NCBI GenBank assembly: GCA_027018975.1 | Contig: JALUXN010000288.1 | Span: 1 to 6,622, forward strand | Direction of reading: 5' to 3' | Source: Mariprofundaceae bacterium | GTDB taxonomy: Bacteria > Pseudomonadota > Zetaproteobacteria > Mariprofundales > Mariprofundaceae | Length of the DNA stretch: 6,622 nt | Shown: positions 1-6,500 of the stretch, piece by piece | Layout: each line of letters begins with the position of its first letter | Position numbering within the stretch: the first letter of the stretch is position 1 | Position numbers and translations under genes: made by a program | Notes under the pieces: model-generated | Database searches by the model: none | What the model saw: only the letters and a program-made list of their open reading frames with translations | Told to the model about the DNA's origin: nothing

Positions 1-662
1 TGATCGTATTGGGTGTAGGCACTGCCCAGCGACCATGCGGACTCCTCGAGGGGCTCGATGGGTAGTAGCGCGCCGGTTGCCAGTGTGGGGCGTTCAAACG
101 GGGTCTCTTTGACCACCATGAAGGGGTAAAAAAAGATGTTTTCCGGAATGCTGAAGGCGTTTGTTGGATGATTTTGTGATACGACATCCAGTGCGAAGGG
201 GAGAATGACATTGCCGGCTTGTTGGATGGCGCGTGCCAGTTGCTGATCGCCGCTGGACGCATTACTGATCTGTTGCAGGTAGTGGACGAATGGATCGTCA
301 GGGTGCTGCTGGCGGTATTGGTTTAGGATGCTTTGAACCACCGTATGTTGCGGATCGTTCTCGGGCTCGGAAAAGAGAATATCGATACCGATGGTGCTGG
401 GCTTGGCCGCGGCGATGGCGTGCACCAGTTTCGCCATCTCTTTTCGTGGCCACGGCCAGCGGCCGATGCGGGCGAGGCTGGGTTCGTCAATGGCGACAAT
501 GACAATGTGCTCACCTACGGGTCGAGCGCCGCGGATCAGAAAGCGGAAATCGAATGTTTTATCTTCCAGAAACTGTACGAACAGCGGCGGATAGAAGATC
601 GCCCACATGGTGCTGAGCACGATGATCGCAGCGATGATGATATACGGTTTGCGGCGCTTCAT
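1..662 (-). CDS. CHASE2-domain membrane sensor protein, C-terminus cut off by the window edge
   Basis: The 220 visible residues form the N-terminal sensor part of a CHASE2 protein. A basic start (MKRRK) is followed by a transmembrane helix at about residues 6-24, then the extracytoplasmic domain. CHASE2 hallmarks are FDFRFLIRG (37-45), the strand and loop IVIVAIDEPSLARIGRWPWP (53-72), and GIDILFSEPE (92-101). In this family the domain senses an unknown extracellular or periplasmic signal and is usually followed by more membrane helices and a cytoplasmic output, often a class III adenylate/guanylate cyclase or a kinase. That part lies beyond position 1, so the output cannot be named. The ATG at 662 is chosen because it precedes the basic residues and the helix, and an in-frame stop lies shortly upstream. 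No convincing Shine-Dalgarno is seen, and a large palindrome ends 4 nt upstream. The gene is co-directional with the FecR-domain gene but separated by 191 nt, so it may or may not share its transcript. Confidence 0.88.
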   Translation of the reverse strand, partial: MKRRKPYIIIAAIIVLSTMWAIFYPPLFVQFLEDKTFDFRFLIRGARPVGEHIVIVAIDEPSLARIGRWPWPRKEMAKLVHAIAAAKPSTIGIDILFSEPENDPQHTVVQSILNQYRQQHPDDPFVHYLQQISNASSGDQQLARAIQQAGNVILPFALDVVSQNHPTNAFSIPENIFFYPFMVVKETPFERPTLATGALLPIEPLEESAWSLGSAYTQYD

Positions 663-666
663 GGCA

Positions 667-788
667 GGTAACTGTTCAGCTCATCCCACGGTTTGCCCGC
701 TAGCTGCGTTGAACATGCTCATGTGCCATAGCACACTGCGCCTTTTCGCCTTGCTATCGAACAAACCGTGGGCGATCTGAACAGTTCC
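667..788. repeat. Imperfect palindromic element of about 120 nt (MITE/REP-like candidate)
   Basis: Outer arms aactgttcag (670-679) and ctgaacagtt (777-786) are exact reverse complements. Inner arms cccacggtttg (685-695) and caaaccgtggg (762-772) are also exact, separated from the outer arms by 5 and 4 unpaired bases. Pairing continues imperfectly inward (tagc at 701-704 with gcta at 753-756), and a small hairpin tgtgc-cata-gcaca sits at the centre (722-735). The whole unit therefore folds as one long hairpin on either strand. There is no ORF inside and no T-run after it in the minus direction, so it is not a classical intrinsic terminator. It occupies most of the FecR-CHASE2 gap. The rest of that gap (789-853) shows nothing recognisable. 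A non-autonomous mobile or palindromic repeat is the likeliest reading, but only one copy is visible. Confidence 0.7.
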
Positions 789-853
789 AGTATGTAGCTG
801 AAGAATTACCATGGCTGCATGCTATCTGTGCTGCAATATTGGACGGGGATCAA

Positions 854-1921
854 TTAAGGTGCGAATGTGATGGTCACCGGTACGGTGAGCAGGGATGGCG
901 CCAGCTGGGTGACGGCCGGTTGTGCGACCGCAGGCGGCGTGCTTGTCGCGGATGGCGCGACATTCTGCAGCGCTGGTGGCGTCGGTTGTAAGGGCTGAGT
1001 GAGCATGAGGGGTGGCGGTGGCGGGACAGGCGTGATGTCCGCCAGTGTGGCAACGGGGGAGGCGCTCTGTTGTGTTTGTTGTGCGGCGATCGGTTGTGTC
1101 AGGGGATGTTTGCCTGCTTGGGTGGCGATCGCTGATGTGGATGAGTGGTTTTTTGCGACTGTGGTGGTGGCAGCAGCAGCGGTCTGTTTTTTGCTCGTTG
1201 TTGCGGATTGTGCAGAGAGCTGTTGGGCGGCGGCGCTGGAGGTCGTTCCGCCACTATCCGGAGTGGTATCTCGGATCAGCATCTGAATTTGTGCTGTTGG
1301 CATAGGCTCTGGTACGGAGGGCGGTTGATCAAATGTGACCTTGGTATATTGGCCGGCTTTGACCAGCACATTGCCGTGAATGTCCGGATTTCTGTTTCTG
1401 ACTTCGACGATGCCATCCAGCACGATGATGTCACTGCGCAGTGACGAATCGACATTGACGATGAACTCTGTGCCGCGGGCTGCAGCAATGGCGGTCGGTG
1501 TGCGGATCTCAAAGGTTGAGTCGGCAGATTGGTGCTTCATTTTGGCTACCGTCGCCCGGACTTTACCGCGCATTGCCATGATCACCCCTTTGCGGATCTT
1601 TTTATCAGCGTTAAACACATATTGATCGATTTTCATCATATAGTCCTGCCCCATATTCAGGACGCTGTTATCGATCAGTTTGAGCCGTGTGCGCGATCTG
1701 TGTTTGGTGCGGATAACATCATCCATGAGGATGCCCAAGCCGACTTGGGCGGGGATCGGTGCATTGGCCAGCTCCCGGAGTGAATCGACCGAGCCTTTGA
1801 CGACGGTGAATGTGCCGACCTCATCAGCCAGTGTCGTTGTGGTGTGGATGGTGAGCCACGCCGCAGCCGCCAGCAGGATGCATAATTGACGACGTACGCG
1901 TTGTTGATGGAAGATGATCAT
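854..1921 (-). CDS. Exported FecR-domain protein with low-complexity Pro/Ala/Thr/Gln tail
   Basis: This is a 355-residue protein. A signal peptide covers residues 1-32, with an Arg-rich start, a hydrophobic core and a likely cut in TTTTLA|DEVG. A FecR domain spans about 76-166: a TRLKLIDNSVLNMG segment, the strand IMAMRGKVRA, and the conserved TPTAIAAARGTEF (141-153). From about 216 to 340 the chain is low complexity, dominated by Ala, Thr, Gln, Ser and Pro with a run of five prolines, then a short hydrophobic end. Classical FecR proteins are single-pass membrane regulators of an ECF sigma factor. Here there is no transmembrane segment after the signal peptide, no cytoplasmic anti-sigma part and no sigma gene nearby, so a periplasmic or envelope role is more likely than sigma control. 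The start is the ATG at 1921, preceded by GGAGG at 5 nt. The in-frame GTG at 1933 overlaps that site and is unlikely. It lies 14 nt after the TPR gene, so the two are probably co-transcribed. Confidence 0.88.
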   Translation of the reverse strand: MIIFHQQRVRRQLCILLAAAAWLTIHTTTTLADEVGTFTVVKGSVDSLRELANAPIPAQVGLGILMDDVIRTKHRSRTRLKLIDNSVLNMGQDYMMKIDQYVFNADKKIRKGVIMAMRGKVRATVAKMKHQSADSTFEIRTPTAIAAARGTEFIVNVDSSLRSDIIVLDGIVEVRNRNPDIHGNVLVKAGQYTKVTFDQPPSVPEPMPTAQIQMLIRDTTPDSGGTTSSAAAQQLSAQSATTSKKQTAAAATTTVAKNHSSTSAIATQAGKHPLTQPIAAQQTQQSASPVATLADITPVPPPPPLMLTQPLQPTPPALQNVAPSATSTPPAVAQPAVTQLAPSLLTVPVTITFAP

Positions 1922-1926
1922 GTTCG

Positions 1927-1931
1927 CCTCC
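1927..1931 (-). promoter_or_regulatory. Shine-Dalgarno site GGAGG that sets the FecR-domain gene start
   Basis: On the minus strand GGAGG is followed by five bases (CGAAC) and ATG at 1921. This supports the ATG over the upstream GTG at 1933, whose own codons contain the site. It lies between the TPR gene's stop codon and the FecR gene's start. Confidence 0.75.
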
Positions 1932-1935
1932 ACGT

Positions 1936-3477
1936 TTAGAATCCATACTCAAAACCCACGCCGATGATCTGTCTGCGATAGGCATAGATCGGTGTGGTGG
2001 ATAGATCCTGATTGTAGGTGTATTGCAGTCGCAGCTCGCCGCCCCATTGCGTTTCATAACTCAGTGTGGGTGAGACGGTGAAGATGGTGTCGCGCCGTTT
2101 TTTGTTGTAGGTCGTATGGATATGCCTGTACACCTGACGATAAATGCTGCCTTCAAAACGGAGACGATAATCCTCGTTAATCGGATACATGCCCTGCAGG
2201 TCAAGTTTGCCGCCGATATAGTCCCAGTTGCTGCCGGTGGCGAAATCTTCATCTAGCGTAAAATCGATCGCCAAGTACTGCTTCAAATCATCGGCGTGGA
2301 TGTAGTGGGTGTAGCCGATGGATGTGTTGATGGCATCTCTGTTTTCGCTGGGGATGGGTGGGGCAACCAGAAAATCTTTTTTCTGATAGCCGGCGTGAAT
2401 GGAGCCTTGGTTGAGGTTGCCTAGGGCGAAGGTGAGGCGGGGGTGCAGGCCGGCCATGCGCAGATATCTGATGCGGTGAACCAGATAGTAATCACCTCGC
2501 ATCTCCAGAGAGAATGTGCCCAGCGATGAAGGGATACTGGGGGTGAGCGACAGGCCGAAACCATCCATGTCCATGGCGCTGATTTTGTGGTGTGTGCTCT
2601 TGTAGTAGTTGGCGGCTAAGCGCAGGTCATAACGGCTGTTGGTATCGACATCGTAGCTGCCTTCCAATACGAATACATGTTTGAAATCTTTATTGCCCTT
2701 TGGGAATAAGCCCGGATAGATGCCGGAGTCCGGCTGCAGTAACACGTTGTTATCATAGAGAAAGCCGTAGTTGAAGGTGAAGTGGTATGGTTTTCTTTTT
2801 ACCTCTTGCAGTGATTGCAAGCCGATGGATGCAAAGACGCCGGCTGGCGATTCGGGGTTCATCTGCATGGCCGCTTCAAACTGTTTTTTGGCTGCGGCTT
2901 TGTTGTGCTGCGCTTTGTAGGCCATGCCGAGCGCGTAGGTTGCTTTTTGTGTGTAGGCGGGGTTGGCCTGCATGGCGTTGTTCAGTGATGTGATGGCGGT
3001 GTCGAATTGACGCAACTCCAGCGCGGTGAGCCCCTTCAAGTACTCGACATAGGCGATGCGTGCGCCCCGTTTTTCAGCTTGATCGAGTTGTTGCTCTGCC
3101 TCCCGATAGCGCTGCATCCGGTAGAGCACTTCCGCCAGATGAGCGTAGCTGTTGCCCTGCTTTGGATCGAGCGCGATGGATCGCCGCAGCTCTTGTGCTG
3201 CTTGCGGGTATTTGAGCATGCCTTGATAGGTTCTGCCCAGATAGTAGTGGTAGAGGGCGTTGTCAGGTTCCTGCTGCAGTGCTTTGTGCAGTAGCGTTTC
3301 AGCCTCTTCGTAGTTGCCTATCCGATAGTGATTGATTGCACGGGTGGCCAACGCAGCGTCCTGTTGTCCGGTGGGATTGACCGGATTGGTTGGTTCGTCA
3401 GCTAAGACACTGCAAATAGGAGAGCAGAGGGCAAGCAATATGATCCACAGATACGGTACGGTTCTCTGTTTTGTCAC
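1936..3477 (-). CDS. TPR-repeat protein with C-terminal outer-membrane beta-barrel (Slam-like or export-type)
   Basis: This is a 513-residue protein. A signal peptide covers about 1-27, ending in SVLA|DE; its two Cys do not fit a lipobox. About five TPR units follow (roughly 44-210), for example NHYRIGNYEEAETLLHKAL and the YYLGRTYQGMLKYPQAAQEL unit. From about 228 to the end the sequence becomes alternating amphipathic strands rich in Tyr/Phe, beginning near FTFNYGFLYDNNV and ending in GVGFEYGF; a terminal Phe is typical of outer-membrane barrels. TPR-then-barrel is the layout of Slam surface-protein exporters (DUF560) and, with much larger TPR arrays, of exopolysaccharide exporters such as PgaA or BcsC. 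No glycosyltransferase is visible, and the preceding gene encodes a large extracellular-type protein, so protein export or surface anchoring is the better guess. The GTG at 3477 is chosen because GGGGAGG lies 5 nt upstream and the signal peptide then begins properly; the in-frame GTG at 3516 would add 13 unlikely residues. Confidence 0.85.
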   Translation of the reverse strand: MTKQRTVPYLWIILLALCSPICSVLADEPTNPVNPTGQQDAALATRAINHYRIGNYEEAETLLHKALQQEPDNALYHYYLGRTYQGMLKYPQAAQELRRSIALDPKQGNSYAHLAEVLYRMQRYREAEQQLDQAEKRGARIAYVEYLKGLTALELRQFDTAITSLNNAMQANPAYTQKATYALGMAYKAQHNKAAAKKQFEAAMQMNPESPAGVFASIGLQSLQEVKRKPYHFTFNYGFLYDNNVLLQPDSGIYPGLFPKGNKDFKHVFVLEGSYDVDTNSRYDLRLAANYYKSTHHKISAMDMDGFGLSLTPSIPSSLGTFSLEMRGDYYLVHRIRYLRMAGLHPRLTFALGNLNQGSIHAGYQKKDFLVAPPIPSENRDAINTSIGYTHYIHADDLKQYLAIDFTLDEDFATGSNWDYIGGKLDLQGMYPINEDYRLRFEGSIYRQVYRHIHTTYNKKRRDTIFTVSPTLSYETQWGGELRLQYTYNQDLSTTPIYAYRRQIIGVGFEYGF

Positions 3478-3482
3478 GGCTA

Positions 3483-3489
3483 CCTCCCC
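3483..3489 (-). promoter_or_regulatory. Strong Shine-Dalgarno GGGGAGG that sets the TPR-barrel gene start
   Basis: On the minus strand GGGGAGG is followed by TAGCC and then GTG at 3477, with a spacing of 5 nt. It lies in the 42-nt gap after the large Ig-like gene, which supports independent re-initiation within one transcript. Confidence 0.75.
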
Positions 3490-3519
3490 GCGTCGATCAT
3501 CACGGCACGTCTGCACGGT

Positions 3520-6500
3520 TTACTGCTTCACGAGCATTTCAATCGCCCGGCCGGGAATTTCCAAAAGGATGAGATCACCATTTGCAGCGGCAATACCGGG
3601 GGGCAGTGTGTTGCCAGCTGCATTGCGCACCTGTATCACGCCACTGGCACTACCAGTCAGTTGCATGGCTGCGGGCACCGTGATCTGGCACTGCGGGCTC
3701 GGCGCAGCCAGTCCGCAGATGCCGCCGTTTTGAGCAAGTGCACCTGTGCCGGCGTTGTCCGATGCTGTGGTTTTGAAGATGTTGAGCCATCCGTTTGCAT
3801 CAGTTTTGACCTCATCGATCTCACCGCGTAAGCCTGTCGCTGGCGCCAGTGAGGAGGGCTGTATGACGATCTCAGAGTAGGTTGCATTTGCCACGTTGAT
3901 GGTGTTGGTGTGCTGCTTGACACCGACCCAGAATGCTGTTGTTCGGGTATTGGGCGCCATGCTTGCGCCAACGATGTAATTGCTGTTTGCCGAGACCGTT
4001 GCAGCGATAATATAACTGGGGTTTACGGCACTGGTGATGGTGACCGTGCCGGCGGCGTTGATGGTGTAGGTGCCATGGTCACTGACTGCCACGCCGGCGC
4101 TGACGGTACCGGCTGTCGGGTTGACGAGATCCGTGGCGGTGCCGTTGTAGGTGTATGTGCCACTTGTAGCTGGAGCGATTGGGGCGGTTAATGTGATGGT
4201 ACCATTCTGGGTGCTGAAGATCGTTTGATTGGCTCCCGGCTTTCGGGTGATCTGCACAATGGTGTAGCTGCCGGCAACTGCGGCTGCAGTGTGATTCGGC
4301 ACTGCTGCTTTGACGCCAAGCAGCTGGTGTGCGCTGGCCGTATTGGTGCTGAATCGCAGCCCCGCGAGGAGCTGGGTGTCCAGCGAACGTGTCGCCAGCG
4401 AGACAACGCTGGGCGCTACGTTCGCGGTGAACTGGAAGATGTTGTTGGCACCGGTGACGGTGGCATCACTGCGTGCGGTTGATGTTGTGGCGGCGATGCC
4501 ATCGCTCCATTTCTTGATGTATGAGGTGGTGGTTGTGGGAGTGGCTAGGTTGTTTGTCCAGCGCTCCACGGTGTTGGCGCCGTTGGCCAAGTTGCTCCAG
4601 TTCCAAGTGATACCATCGTAACTGCCGATCACACCAGCAGCGCCGGTGCCGACAGGTGTGACGCCGGGCAGGGCAATGGTGGTGTTACCGGTCGTGAAGC
4701 TCCAGACGCGCGGTGACGGAGTGACCATGAGATTGCCGGCCAGATCCGACATGGTTGTGGTCGATAGCGTGACCTTGTAGGTGGTGTTGGGCTGCAGGTT
4801 GGTGGTGGGGATCCAGACGCCTTGACTGACGGATCGGCCGGCGACAGTGATGGTGTGTAGCGAGAATTGCGTGGTCACTGCTGTGCCAGTAGCTGTATTG
4901 GTCAGAGTCAGTAGCCCAGCTGTGATACTGCTGCTCTTCATGCTTTCTGAAAATTGCACCTGAATCTGTGTGTTGATTCGCACCAGTTTACCGCCGTTAG
5001 CAGGCGTGTTCTGCGTGATGGTGGGGGCAGTCTGGTCGGTCACATGCACAGTGCGGGTGGCCGTGGCCATATTGCCGGCGGCATCGGAGACCTGGTAGTG
5101 CACGGTGTAGGTGCCGAGCACGGCGGTGTTGACCGGATTGCTGGTGGTAATTTTTGCCGTCAAGTTGCCATCCACCAGATCGGAGGCAGTGGCACCGGCA
5201 TCCTGATAGGTGCTGCCCTGAGCCACAGTGAGCGGGTTCTTGCCGAGGAGGGTGATGGTGGGTGGTGTCGTGTCGAGCAGCTGGATGGCGGTGCTTGCTT
5301 TGATGCCAGCGGATTGTGTAGCGGTGACGGTGACACTTTTTCCGGTTGGGAAGGTGTTTGGGGCATGATAGAGGCCGGCTGTTGTGATGGTGCCCACGGT
5401 GGCATTGCCGCCGGCGATGCCGTTGATAGACCAAGTGACTGGTAGTTTTGCGCCGACCTGCTTGGTTGAGAACTGGCGCGTGCCGCCCAGCGCCACCGTG
5501 CCGCTGCTCGGTGAGATGAAGAGTCCCTGACTGACAAAGCGCAGGTGATCGATCAACAGAGCTGAGGTGACAGCGGTGTCACCGACATCGCTGATATTGA
5601 AGCCGATCTGGATTTTCTTTCCTTGCAGGCCGGTGAGATCAAAGATCCATGGGAAGAAGCCGGTCTCGCCGCCGTAAATTGTAGGGCTGCTTACAAATGG
5701 CGCGACGTTGACAGAGGTGACGAAGAAGGTCTGGGTGCCATTCGGGGTGCTGAGCGTTGCGTTGACGGTGTCATCAAATTTGGTGCCGATATATTTCGGA
5801 TATTCATTGCTGAGGAAGTTGAGATCGGCGACGAGCGCTTTCATGCCGGCGGGTACGTTCATCAGGCCGCTCTGGAGTGTGCTGGTTTTGCCTGCGACTG
5901 CTGCACCGCCGGTATCAATCTCTGCCATGTGGGAAAGCTCTGTGGGCAGGGTCGGCGTCAGTTTGGTGATCACTGCGCTCTGGCCGGTGACGGTGTAACC
6001 GTTGAAGTTGGCCAGCTCGAAACCGAGATTGCCTAAGAGGCTGGGGTCGCCGGCAATGGCTGTGGCTGTTGTAAATGCGATGGTGGTGGCTGTTGTCATG
6101 GGGTTGCCGCCGAGATCCTTGATGCCTGCGGCTATGGTCAGGTGGTAATTGGTGTTCAGGCTTAACGGTGTTGCAGGCGAAAAGATCGCAATGGTTTGTT
6201 TGTTCACGGTCTGAAGGAAGGAGATGCTTCCTTTGACCGTGGTGGCGGCTGCGCCGGTGCCTTTGCTCAGTGAGAAGGTGGCGGGGGTGACGGATGTCTG
6301 GTCAACGAGCTCACTGAAAAAGACCTGAATCGGCGCAGTGACGGAGACATTGGTCGCCGTATTCTGCGGGATGGTGTTGACGATTGTTGGCGCTGTAGTG
6401 TCCTTCAGGAGTCGGGTCAGCGTGGCACTATTGGAGATCAGGGTTGCTGAATTTCTGACGCGCACATGAATGGCTTTCAGGTTGCCGGAGGGGAAAAACT

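Noticed and set aside
333..671. Plus-strand open frame of 112 codons opposite the CHASE2 gene
   Set aside because: The minus strand carries unmistakable CHASE2 motifs across the same bases, and the plus-strand product resembles nothing.
667..788. Palindrome as an intrinsic terminator of the upstream operon
   Set aside because: In the minus direction the stem is followed at once by CCATGAAGCG with no T-run, and it is longer and less GC-compact than a typical terminator.
789..853. Sigma-70 promoter for the CHASE2 gene
   Set aside because: A TAATTC-like hexamer and a TTGCAG-like hexamer exist on the minus strand, but they are about 22 nt apart, too far for a credible pair.
1922..1933. GTG at 1933 as start of the FecR-domain gene
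   Set aside because: The only good Shine-Dalgarno, GGAGG at 1931-1927, overlaps this GTG codon and points to the ATG at 1921.
3394..3477. Lipoprotein signal in the TPR-barrel protein, suggested by Cys residues in the signal peptide
   Set aside because: The residues before each Cys (LLAL-C and SPI-C) do not fit the lipobox consensus, and a normal signal peptidase I site (VLA|DE) follows.
3478..3516. GTG at 3516 as start of the TPR-barrel gene
   Set aside because: GGGGAGG at 3489-3483 sits inside that extension and precedes GTG 3477, which also gives a normal signal peptide.
4954..5445. Plus-strand open frame of 163 codons antisense to the Ig-like gene
   Set aside because: Its product is Gly/His/Asp-rich and lacks any domain, and it lies wholly opposite a clearly coding gene. 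It is a shadow of that gene's codon pattern.
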